Assembly (NCBI RefSeq): GCF_036227485.1
Contig: NZ_CP109479.1
Location: 6,572,001-6,636,000, forward strand
DNA length: 64,000 nt
From: Streptomyces sp. NBC_01451
Lineage (GTDB): Bacteria > Actinomycetota > Actinomycetes > Streptomycetales > Streptomycetaceae
Direction: 5' to 3'
The notes under the pieces were generated by a model that saw nothing but the letters and a program-made list of their open reading frames with translations, did no database searches and was not told where the DNA came from. A program made the position numbers and the translations under genes. This document shows, one piece after another, positions 18,298 through 25,865 of the stretch. Each line of letters starts with the position of its first letter. Position 1 is the first letter of the stretch.

Positions 18298-19422
18298 ATG
18301 TCGTCCTCCCCGCTGACCGATCTCTTCCCTCACCCGATCGTGCAGGCCCCCATGGCGGGCGGCGTCTCCGTCCCGCGGCTCGCCAGTGCCGTCGCCGAAG
18401 CGGGCGGGCTCGGGTTCCTCGCCGCCGGGTACAAGACCGCGGACGGGATGTATCAGGAGATCAAGCAGTTGCGCGGGCTCACCGGGCGGCCGTTCGGCGT
18501 GAACCTGTTCATGCCGCAGCCCGAGTATCCCGGTGCGAGCACCGGCTCCACCGGAGCGGCTGACACCGCGCCCCCTCATGCCGCCGCCGTCGAGCTCTAC
18601 GCCCACCAGCTCGCCGGTGAGGCCACCTGGTACGACACCGAGCTGGGCGACCCGGACAGCGGACGCGACGACGGCTACGACGCCAAGCTCGCCGTCCTCC
18701 TCGACAACCCGGTGCCGGTCGTATCCTTCCACTTCGGGGTGCCCGGCAGCGACGTACTGGACTCCCTCCGCCGTGCCGGCACCCTCACCCTGGTCACCGC
18801 GACCACCGCCGAGGAGGCCCTCGCCGTGCAGCGGGCCGGGGCCGACGGGGTGATCGTGCAGGGCGTCGAGGCCGGCGGTCATCAGGGCACCCATCGGGAC
18901 AACCCCGAGGCGGACGGCTCGGCCATCGGGCTGCTCTCTCTCATCGCGCAGGTCCGCGAGACCGTCGACCTTCCCCTCGTCGCCGCCGGCGGGCTCATGC
19001 GCGGCAGCCAGATCGCCGCCGTCCTCGCCGCGGGCGCGAGCGCCGCCCAGCTCGGTACGGCCTTCCTCACCACCCCGGAATCCGGCGCCCACACCCTGCA
19101 CAAGCAGGCACTGACCAACCCCCTCTTCGCCCGTACGGAGCTGACGCGCGCGTTCTCCGGCCGGCCCGCCCGGGGGCTGGTGAACCGTTTCCTGCGCGAG
19201 CACGGCCCGTACGCCCCCGCCGCATACCCCGAGGTCCACCACCTCACCTCGCCGCTCCGCAAGAAGGCCGCCGCGTCCGGCGACGCGCAGGGCATGGCCC
19301 TGTGGGCGGGACAGGGGCACCGGATGGCCCGGGAGCTTCCGGCCGGGGAGCTGGTGGCTGTGCTCGTGGACGAGATCGAGGCCGCGCGGGCCGCGTTGGC
19401 GGGCGGGGGCGAGCGTTCGTGA
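18298..19422 (+). CDS. Nitronate monooxygenase (2-nitropropane dioxygenase family)
   Basis: FMN-dependent TIM-barrel enzyme that oxidises alkyl nitronates such as propionate-3-nitronate. 374 residues. The N-terminal APMAGGVSVPRLASAVAEAG is typical, and GADGVIVQGVEAGGHQG supplies the phosphate/flavin loop and the catalytic-region His. AAGGLMRGSQIAAVLAAGA follows as the second FMN phosphate loop. Start ATG at 18298. The stop overlaps the GTG start of rsmE (GTGA), so the two are translationally coupled. Confidence 0.92.
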   Translation: MSSSPLTDLFPHPIVQAPMAGGVSVPRLASAVAEAGGLGFLAAGYKTADGMYQEIKQLRGLTGRPFGVNLFMPQPEYPGASTGSTGAADTAPPHAAAVELYAHQLAGEATWYDTELGDPDSGRDDGYDAKLAVLLDNPVPVVSFHFGVPGSDVLDSLRRAGTLTLVTATTAEEALAVQRAGADGVIVQGVEAGGHQGTHRDNPEADGSAIGLLSLIAQVRETVDLPLVAAGGLMRGSQIAAVLAAGASAAQLGTAFLTTPESGAHTLHKQALTNPLFARTELTRAFSGRPARGLVNRFLREHGPYAPAAYPEVHHLTSPLRKKAAASGDAQGMALWAGQGHRMARELPAGELVAVLVDEIEAARAALAGGGERS

Positions 19423-20180
19423 CCGCCCCTGTCTTCGTCGTCGAGAGTTTCCCCCCGCACCTTGCCGCCGCCGGCGGCGGGCAGTACGTCCTTGACGGGG
19501 CCGAAGGGCGCCACGCCGTCTCCGTGAAGCGGATGCGGGCCGGTGAGACCGTCGTCCTCACCGACGGGGCCGGGCGCTGGGCGGAGGGCGAGGTCGTCGC
19601 CGCCGAGGGCAAGGACCAACTGGTTCTGCGACTCGGGCCGGTCGTCGAGGAAGCCGCGGAATCCCCACGTATCACCGTCGTCCAGGCCCTCCCCAAGGGT
19701 GACCGGGGCGAGTTGGCCGTCGAGACGATGACCGAGACCGGCGTCGACGCCATCGTGCCCTGGGCCGCCGCACGGTGCGTGACACAGTGGCGGGGGGACC
19801 GTGGGCTGAAGGCGCTCGCCAAGTGGCGGGCCACCGCCCGGGAAGCGGGCAAGCAGTCCCGCCGGGTGCGCTTCCCGGAGGTCGCGGACGCCGCGTCGAG
19901 CAAGCAGGTCGCCGCGCTGCTCGCCGAGGCCGACTTCGCCGCCGTACTGCACGAGGACCGCGACTACGGCAGTGCCGCGCTCGCGACCGCCCAACTCCCC
20001 TCCGCCGGTGAGATCGTGCTGGTCGTCGGACCCGAAGGAGGCGTCTCCCCCGAGGAGTTGGCCCTCTTCGAGGGGGTGGGGGCGAAGGCGTACCGGCTCG
20101 GGGCCAGTGTGCTGCGTACCTCCACCGCCGGCACCGCCGCGACGGCCCTGCTGCTCGGCCGCACCGGCCGCTGGTCCTGA
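19419..20180 (+). CDS. rsmE: 16S rRNA (uracil(1498)-N(3))-methyltransferase
   Basis: SPOUT methyltransferase that modifies U1498 of 16S rRNA in the decoding region using SAM. 253 residues. An N-terminal PUA-like domain (GRHAVSVKRMRAGETVVLTDG) is followed by the knotted SPOUT core with ALPKGDRGELAVETMTETGV, VVGPEGGVSPEEL and LRTSTAGTAATALLLG. The start GTG overlaps the preceding stop by 2 bases. Coding upstream in this frame belongs to the previous gene's region and is not RsmE-like. Confidence 0.95.
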   Translation: MTAPVFVVESFPPHLAAAGGGQYVLDGAEGRHAVSVKRMRAGETVVLTDGAGRWAEGEVVAAEGKDQLVLRLGPVVEEAAESPRITVVQALPKGDRGELAVETMTETGVDAIVPWAAARCVTQWRGDRGLKALAKWRATAREAGKQSRRVRFPEVADAASSKQVAALLAEADFAAVLHEDRDYGSAALATAQLPSAGEIVLVVGPEGGVSPEELALFEGVGAKAYRLGASVLRTSTAGTAATALLLGRTGRWS

Positions 20181-20333
20181 CAGCCCGACAGCCCGACAGC
20201 CTGACCGGCTGACGGCCTGGCCGCCTTGCCTCGTACGGCAGTTCGTCCTCCGGCGATCCTTCGCGAAGTTGCTTGCGCGCATGTCCGTATACGCCCTTCC
20301 GTGTTGGGCGGGACGGTGGCAGGCTGCCCTTCC

Positions 20334-20918
20334 ATGGTGGCTTTGGGGCGGATTCGGCTTCGGATTCGGCTTCGGCCGCGCGGGCGCCGCAGGGCGGTCG
20401 TGGTGGCCGGACTCGTGGTGGCCGTCGTGGGTGGTGCCGTCGCGTGTGATCCCGGTGGGCTCGGTTCGGCCACCGTCGCCTACACCACCGACCAGACGAT
20501 GACGAAGGAGCTGGAGCGGCGGAACGTCGGCGTCCAGTGGCTCACCTGCACGGCCTCGGTCAACAACGGCAACAAGGCTTCCACGTCCGGGAGTTCGCCC
20601 TCGCCGAGCGAGAGCACCTATGCCGACGTCGACTGCCGGGGCAAGACCACGGACGGCAAGGACATCACCGTCACCGGCAAGGTGACGCGCGCCGTCAACG
20701 GCAGGTGCGTACGCGGGAACCTCACCGTCAGGATCGACGGCAGGCAGTGGCTCCGCGTCAGCGGACTCGGCAACTGCGACGCGCCCAGCACCCCGACCCG
20801 CACCCCGCCCGTCACCTGGCAGCCGCCGGACAACGGACAGCCCGCCCCGACCGTGACCGTGACGAAGACCATCTGGTGCCAGAAGGACCCGAACTGCTGG
20901 CCCGTCGAAGGCAAATGA
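20334..20918 (+). CDS. Putative lipoprotein of unknown function
   Basis: 194 residues. A short Arg-rich n-region containing a repeated GRIRLRIRLRPR stretch is followed by a hydrophobic core (VVVAGLVVAVVGG) and a lipobox-like GAVAC, so it is probably a lipidated exported protein. The mature part has four further cysteines that could form disulfides and a Pro/Thr-rich tail before a final Cys-rich CQKDPNCWP segment. I do not recognise a domain. The ATG at 20334 is chosen to place the signal peptide at the start; no strong ribosome site is visible and the in-frame ATG at 20226 is an alternative. It lies between rsmE and the tricorn gene. Confidence 0.65.
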   Translation: MVALGRIRLRIRLRPRGRRRAVVVAGLVVAVVGGAVACDPGGLGSATVAYTTDQTMTKELERRNVGVQWLTCTASVNNGNKASTSGSSPSPSESTYADVDCRGKTTDGKDITVTGKVTRAVNGRCVRGNLTVRIDGRQWLRVSGLGNCDAPSTPTRTPPVTWQPPDNGQPAPTVTVTKTIWCQKDPNCWPVEGK

Positions 20919-21010
20919 GCGGGTGGGCAAGGCGCCGGGGTCCTGGCCGGTTGTGCACGAAGTGATCCAAACCCCTGTCCGGGGGCGGACTCGTTGCCTA
21001 GGGTGATCAG

Positions 21011-24000
21011 GTGACTCAGCCCTCTTCGCCTGCGTATCTCCGGTTTCCGCATCTGCACGGCGACCTGGTCGCCTTCACCGCCGAGGACGACGTCTGGGTC
21101 GCCCCGCTCGACGGCGGCCGGGCCTGGCGCGTCAGCGCCGACAACGTACCGGTGAACCATCCCCGTATCTCCCCGGACGGCACCCACCTCGCCTGGACCT
21201 CCACCCGTGACGGCGCCCCCGAGGTGCATGTCGCCCCGATCGACGGCGGATCCACCAACCGGCTCACCTACTGGGGCAGTTCGAAGACCCAGGTGCGCGG
21301 CTGGACCCCCGACGGGCAGGTCCTCGCCATCAGCACCCAGGGGCAGGCCAGCCTGCGCCGTTCCTGGGCCCGGGCCGTACCCCTCGACGGCGGCCCGGCG
21401 ACCGTCCTGCCGTACGGGCCGGTCGGCGATGTCGCACACGGTCCGGCGACCGTTCTCCTCTCCGCCCCCATGGGGCGCGAGGCGGCCTGGTGGAAGCGGT
21501 ACCGGGGCGGTACGGCAGGGAAGTTGTGGATCGACAGGGACGTCCGCGACGGAGAGGGCGCCGGCGAGTTCGTACGCCTGCACGCCGACCTCGACGGGAA
21601 CCTCGAATACCCGGTGTGGGTCGGGGAGCGCATCGCCTTCCTCTCCGATCACGAAGGGGTCGGGGCGCTGTACTCGTCCCTGGCCGACGGGTCCGACCTG
21701 CGACGCCACACCCCGATCGACGGGTTCTACGCCCGGCACGCCGCGAGCGACGGCAGCCGTGTCGTCTACTCCTCCGCCGGTGAACTGTGGTTGCTGGACG
21801 ACCTGGAGGGGGCCGAGCCGCGTCGGCTCGACATCCGGCTCGGCGGGCAGCGTGTCGACCTCCAGCCCCATCCCGTCAGCGCCTCCCGGTGGTTCGGGTC
21901 CGGAGCGCCCGACCACACCGGACGCGGCAGCGCCATCGGGGTGCGCGGGTCCGTGCACTGGGTCACCCACCGGTCCGGCCCGGCCCGGGTGCTCGCCTCC
22001 GGGCACGGGGTACGGGCCCGGCTGCCCCGCGCCTTCCGCGTGGACGGCGAGGAGTGGGCCGTGTGGGTGACGGACGCGGAGGGTGACGACGCGCTGGAGT
22101 TCGCCCCGGCGACCGGTGTCGCAACGGGGACCACTCCGCGCCGGCTCGCCGCCGGACAGCTCGGGCGGGTCCTCGGCCTCGCCATGGCGCCCGACGGCAG
22201 CCGGGCCGCCGTCGCCTCCCACGACGGGCGCGTCCTGCTCGTCGAGCGGGAGTCCGGGGAGGTGCGCGAGGTCGACCGCAGCGACGACGGTGACGTGTCC
22301 GGGCTCGTCTTCTCGCCGGACTCGGCCTGGCTCGCCTGGTCCCACCCGGGGCCGCGTCCGCTGCGTCAGCTCAAGCTCGCCAACACCACCGATCTGTCGG
22401 TGACCGAGGCGACTCCGCTCCGGTTCCGGGACTACTCGCCCGCGTTCACCGCTGACGGCAAGCATCTCGTCTTCCTCTCGGCGCGGTCCTTCGACCCCGT
22501 CTACGACGAGCACGTGTTCGACCTCGCCTTTGTCGGCGGTTCGCGTCCGCACCTCATCCCGCTCGCCGCGACCACGCCCTCGCCCTTCGGGCCGCAGCGG
22601 CACGGGCGGCCCTTCGAGGCGCCGGACAAGGACGAGACCCCCGACAGCGAGGGCGCCCCGGCCACCCGTATCGACCTCGACGGGCTCGCCGACCGCATCG
22701 TGCCGTTCCCGGTCGAGGCGGCCCGCTACTCCAACCTGCGGGCCGCCAAGGACGGCGTCCTGTGGCTGCGCCACCCGGTGCGCGGAGTGCTCGGCTCCTC
22801 CCGGGCCACCCCGGACGACCCCGACCCCAAGACCGAGCTGGAGCGGTACGACCTCGCCCAGCGGCGCATCGAACACCTCGCCGGGGACGCCGACCACTTC
22901 GCCGTCAGCGGCGACGGCAAACGCGTCCTGCTGTGGACCGACGGCAAGCTGAAGGTCGTACCCAGCGACCGGCGTGCCTCGAACGACGACGAGAGCGACT
23001 CGAACATCACCGTCGACCTGTCGCGGGTCCGGCAGAGCGTCGACCCGGTCGTCGAATGGCGGCAGATGTACGACGAGAACGGTCGCATCATGCGCGACAA
23101 CTTCTGGCGTGCGGACATGGGCGGCACCGACTGGAACGGCGTCCTCGACCGCTACCGGCCGATCCTCGACCGCGTCGCCACCCACGACGACCTCGTCGAC
23201 CTTCTCTGGGAGGTCCAGGGCGAGCTGGGCACCTCGCACGCCTACGTCACCCCGCGCGGCGGACACGGCCACGGTGAGCGGCAGGGCCTTCTCGGCGCCG
23301 ACATCTCCCGGCACGCGGACGGCCCCCAGGGCACGCCCCTGTGGCGCGTCGACCGCGTCCTGCCCGCCGAGACCTCCGACCCCGACGGCGTCTCCCCGCT
23401 CGCCGCACCCGGCGTCGCGGTGCGCCCGGGCGACGCGATCGTCGCGGTCGCCGGACAGCCCGTCGACCCGGTCGCCGGGCCCGGCCCGCTGCTCGTCGGT
23501 ACGGCGGGCAAGCCCATCGAGCTGACCATCTCGCCGTCCGGCGGCGGCGATCCGCGGCACGTGGTCGTCGTACCCCTCGCGGACGAGGAACCGCTCCGCT
23601 ACCACGCGTGGGTCAACGACCGGCGGGCGTACGTCGCCGAGAAGTCCGGCGGCCGGCTCGGCTATCTGCACGTGCCCGACATGCAGGCGCCCGGCTGGGC
23701 CCAGATCCACCGCGACCTGCGGATCGAGGTCGCCAAGGAAGGGCTGGTCGTCGACGTCCGCGAGAACCGGGGCGGGCACACGTCCCAGCTGGTCGTCGAG
23801 AAGCTGGCGCGGCGGATCGTCGGCTGGGACCTGCCGCGCGGGCTACGGCCGTACAGCTATCCGGAGGACGCGCCTCGCGGGCCCGTCGTCGCCGTCGCCA
23901 ACGAGTTCTCGGGGTCGGACGGGGACATCGTCAACGCGGCGATCAAGGCGCTGGGGATCGGCCCCGTGGTCGGTACGCGGACGTGGGGCGGCGTGATCGG

Positions 24001-24244
24001 CATCGACAGCCGCTACCGGCTCGTCGACGGGACGCTCGTCACCCAGCCCAAGTACGCCTTCTGGCTTGAGGGTTACGGCTGGGGCGTCGAGAACCACGGG
24101 GTCGATCCCGACGTGGAGGTCGTGCAGACCCCGCAGGACTACGCGGCCGGGCGGGACGTCCAGCTGGACGAGGCGATCCGGCTGGCACTGGAGTCGCTGG
24201 AGGAGCGGCCGGCGAAGGCTCCGCCTGGGTTGCCGGAGTTGTAG
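21011..24244 (+). CDS. Tricorn protease (S41 family serine protease)
   Basis: Large self-compartmentalising protease that trims peptides released by the proteasome. 1077 residues, as expected. Two N-terminal beta-propellers (about 10-350 and 360-680, with repeated SPDG/TPDG-type blades) lead to the C1 core with GELGTSHAYV (catalytic His), a PDZ domain (GVAVRPGDAIVAVAGQPV), and the S41 catalytic domain with NEFSGSDGD (nucleophile Ser) and GWGVENHGVDPD (Glu). The start is GTG. The neighbouring HIT gene of the usual order is now 12 kb away because an island has been inserted. Confidence 0.95.
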   Translation: MTQPSSPAYLRFPHLHGDLVAFTAEDDVWVAPLDGGRAWRVSADNVPVNHPRISPDGTHLAWTSTRDGAPEVHVAPIDGGSTNRLTYWGSSKTQVRGWTPDGQVLAISTQGQASLRRSWARAVPLDGGPATVLPYGPVGDVAHGPATVLLSAPMGREAAWWKRYRGGTAGKLWIDRDVRDGEGAGEFVRLHADLDGNLEYPVWVGERIAFLSDHEGVGALYSSLADGSDLRRHTPIDGFYARHAASDGSRVVYSSAGELWLLDDLEGAEPRRLDIRLGGQRVDLQPHPVSASRWFGSGAPDHTGRGSAIGVRGSVHWVTHRSGPARVLASGHGVRARLPRAFRVDGEEWAVWVTDAEGDDALEFAPATGVATGTTPRRLAAGQLGRVLGLAMAPDGSRAAVASHDGRVLLVERESGEVREVDRSDDGDVSGLVFSPDSAWLAWSHPGPRPLRQLKLANTTDLSVTEATPLRFRDYSPAFTADGKHLVFLSARSFDPVYDEHVFDLAFVGGSRPHLIPLAATTPSPFGPQRHGRPFEAPDKDETPDSEGAPATRIDLDGLADRIVPFPVEAARYSNLRAAKDGVLWLRHPVRGVLGSSRATPDDPDPKTELERYDLAQRRIEHLAGDADHFAVSGDGKRVLLWTDGKLKVVPSDRRASNDDESDSNITVDLSRVRQSVDPVVEWRQMYDENGRIMRDNFWRADMGGTDWNGVLDRYRPILDRVATHDDLVDLLWEVQGELGTSHAYVTPRGGHGHGERQGLLGADISRHADGPQGTPLWRVDRVLPAETSDPDGVSPLAAPGVAVRPGDAIVAVAGQPVDPVAGPGPLLVGTAGKPIELTISPSGGGDPRHVVVVPLADEEPLRYHAWVNDRRAYVAEKSGGRLGYLHVPDMQAPGWAQIHRDLRIEVAKEGLVVDVRENRGGHTSQLVVEKLARRIVGWDLPRGLRPYSYPEDAPRGPVVAVANEFSGSDGDIVNAAIKALGIGPVVGTRTWGGVIGIDSRYRLVDGTLVTQPKYAFWLEGYGWGVENHGVDPDVEVVQTPQDYAAGRDVQLDEAIRLALESLEERPAKAPPGLPEL

Positions 24245-24265
24245 GAACTCGGTGTTGCGTGAGGT

Positions 24266-24302
24266 GCCCCCAACTGGTCCTGTACATGGATCAGTTGGGG
24301 GC
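24266..24302 (+). terminator. Terminator hairpin after the tricorn gene
   Basis: Perfect 11-bp arms (GCCCCCAACTG 24266-24276 with CAGTTGGGGGC 24292-24302), extended by 4 further inner pairs to a 7-base loop. It lies 22 bases past the stop. It also marks the left limit of the accessory island. Confidence 0.8.
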
Positions 24303-24333
24303 GTGACTCGTCCTGGGTAGTGGATCAGGGCGA

Positions 24334-25017
24334 GTGCCGCAGGAGACGTTGAGGCGCCCGCTGCGGGTTACGCGTGGCCCACGACGGGGCCCATGGCTGG
24401 GCGACATCTGGACGGGCCTGAGGGGTATGAGCGTCCAGGCCGTGGACCTTGGGCACGGACAGGAGGCGATGCGCCTGGCCGACGCCGCTGCTGCTGCCGC
24501 TCCGAACGCCGGTCCTCGAATGCGTGCGTTCCTTGCCGGCCAGCAGGCACACGCTGCCGCCCGGACCGGGGAACGCGGTAAGGCTCTCAGGTACCTCTGG
24601 GAGGCCGAAGTCGCCATGGACAAGGCGGAGTCCAGAGCGAAGATCTTCGCTTCGTACGACCCCGCCGCCCTGAACTACCACACGAGTCAGGTGCGGTACG
24701 AGTTGGGCGACAGGGCGGGTGCCGTGGAGGCGCTGGAGCAGGCCGACGGATTGCGCTACGACGTTTACCGGCGCACGCGCGTCCATCACCGTGGAATTCT
24801 CGCCGAGCGCCAACTGTCTGTCGGCCACCTGGAAGCCGCCTGCGCCACGTGGAATCTTGCGCTGGACGACTATCCGTTCGTCCAGTCCGGGCGCGCGGAT
24901 GAGCGCATGCGGAACATGTTCAAGCCGGTCCGCCCGCACCTGGGCAACCCGGTGGCGCGGGAACTCCACGAACGAGCACGGCTGGTCACTTCCGCGTCCC
25001 TGCAGTCCGCCAAGTAA
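24334..25017 (+). pseudogene. 5'-truncated XRE/TPR-type transcriptional regulator
   Basis: 227 residues, helical and Ala/Arg-rich, with TPR-like repeats: MRAFLAGQQAHAAARTG, SYDPAALNYHTSQVRYELG, HRGILAERQLSVGHLEAAC. This matches my recollection of the C-terminal half of a widespread Streptomyces regulator of about 400 residues with an N-terminal helix-turn-helix. The HTH part is missing, the first 30 residues (Arg/Pro-rich) look non-native, and the frame is open only from 24307, right after the tricorn terminator. It is best read as a fragment left by an insertion or deletion. A short free-standing TPR protein is a less likely alternative. Confidence 0.65.
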
Positions 25018-25092
25018 TTGGCTTGCCCCAAACCGGGTGCCAGGGAAATGCTGGACCATTTCGAGTAGTTGGCCCCAGAGGATGAGTAGAGC

Positions 25093-25308
25093 ATGACGTC
25101 GGCGCATGGCGAGTACCTGCGGCAGCTGATCACGCGGGCGAAGGACGGTGCCATTCCGCAGCGTGAGGTGAAGGAGATCGCCCGCGCGCTGGGTGCCGGT
25201 CGCGGCGAGTCGATGGGGCCGCCCGAGGGAGTCACGCGTGCGGAGTGGTCGGAGGGCTTGCTGAAGGCGGCGCGTGGCCGACTGTGTGAGGCGGCGTGTC
25301 AGCTTTGA
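25093..25308 (+). CDS. Small hypothetical protein, possibly a broken gene
   Basis: 71 residues from an ATG at 25093 (MTSAHGEYLRQLITRAKDG), hydrophilic, with no recognisable domain. Near its end the reading appears to shift: another frame (about 25290-25430) continues with SFEPLTADAKEFGRRQ and stays open, suggesting either two overlapping remnants or a frameshifted gene. Follows the truncated regulator on the same strand, so the whole stretch 24.3-25.45 kb looks like decayed accessory DNA. Bases 25309-25462 hold nothing else I can support. Confidence 0.35.
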   Translation: MTSAHGEYLRQLITRAKDGAIPQREVKEIARALGAGRGESMGPPEGVTRAEWSEGLLKAARGRLCEAACQL

Positions 25309-25462
25309 ACCGCTGACAGCCGACGCCAAGGAGTTCGGTCGCAGGCAGCGTGCGCACCCTGGCTCGCCGGAGTGGGAGACCTGGACGCCGTCACCTACGG
25401 ACTACGAGTTCAACCTGAGTACCGTCGACACCGGATCGTATAGGGCACCAAAATTCTTGTCC

Positions 25463-25510
25463 GGTGTTCCTCACTGCCCGCCAAAAAACTGGCGGGCAGT
25501 GAGGAACACC
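25463..25510. terminator. Perfect 21-bp inverted repeat at the island's left edge
   Basis: Arms 25463-25483 and 25490-25510 pair without mismatch around a 6-base A-rich loop. For the minus-strand toxin/immunity transcript it lies 42 bases after the immunity stop and is followed by AAGAATTTTGG, so it could end that transcript; it may also act in the other direction (TTCTTTT follows on the plus strand). Confidence 0.75.
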
Positions 25511-25533
25511 TCAAGTGTCGGTAACTTCTTTTG
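25511..25533. repeat. Left copy of an imperfect direct repeat bracketing the island
   Basis: TCAAG-T-GTCGGTAACTTC-TTTTG. The right copy at 37032-37053 differs by one inserted base and one substitution. The copies are about 11.5 kb apart in the same orientation. Confidence 0.6.
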
Positions 25534-25552
25534 GATCGAACCGATGTGGATT

Positions 25553-25864
25553 CTAGTTTCCGGACATGCGTGAATGTCTCAGATAGATCAATCTCCACGA
25601 ACGTCCGGGCCAGGCCCCATCAGGCAGTCCGACATAGACCTCCACGTCAATGTGAAATCGACCCTCAAGGAATGCGTCCAGCTCGGACTTGATATCGTCG
25701 ACATCTTCTTCGAAGTCGGAGGAAATGTTCGACACTGCGAAATGTAGAGTAATCCGTTCAGTGTCTACCTGAACTGCGATTGCGTAAACATTTTCAGTGA
25801 TCAATCCGAGGGTGGCCTGCATGGCTTGAATGACGAAGTAATTTTCGCGGTCCAGGGCATTCAA
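25553..25864 (-). CDS. Putative immunity protein for the RHS toxin
   Basis: Small acidic protein of 103 residues, beginning MNALDRENYFVIQAMQATLG, with a beta-strand-rich middle (ITLHFAVSN) and an acidic helix (DFEEDVDDIKSELDAFLEG). It starts with TTG one base after the toxin stop codon, the classic toxin-then-immunity arrangement, so translation is probably coupled to the toxin. Base composition is clearly lower in GC than the surroundings, like the toxin tip. I do not recognise a named immunity family; the assignment rests on position, size and charge. The partner toxin is expected to be bound and neutralised in the cytosol. Confidence 0.72.
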   Translation of the reverse strand: MNALDRENYFVIQAMQATLGLITENVYAIAVQVDTERITLHFAVSNISSDFEEDVDDIKSELDAFLEGRFHIDVEVYVGLPDGAWPGRSWRLIYLRHSRMSGN

Positions 25865-25865
25865 T

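Noticed and set aside
19302..19418. Upstream extension of rsmE inside the nitronate monooxygenase gene
   Set aside because: The residues are Gly/Arg-rich and not RsmE-like; the GTG at 19419 overlapping the stop is the natural start.
20618..23779. 1053-codon open frame on the minus strand
   Set aside because: Antisense to the tricorn gene, which has full catalytic motifs; the shadow shows only low-complexity sequence.
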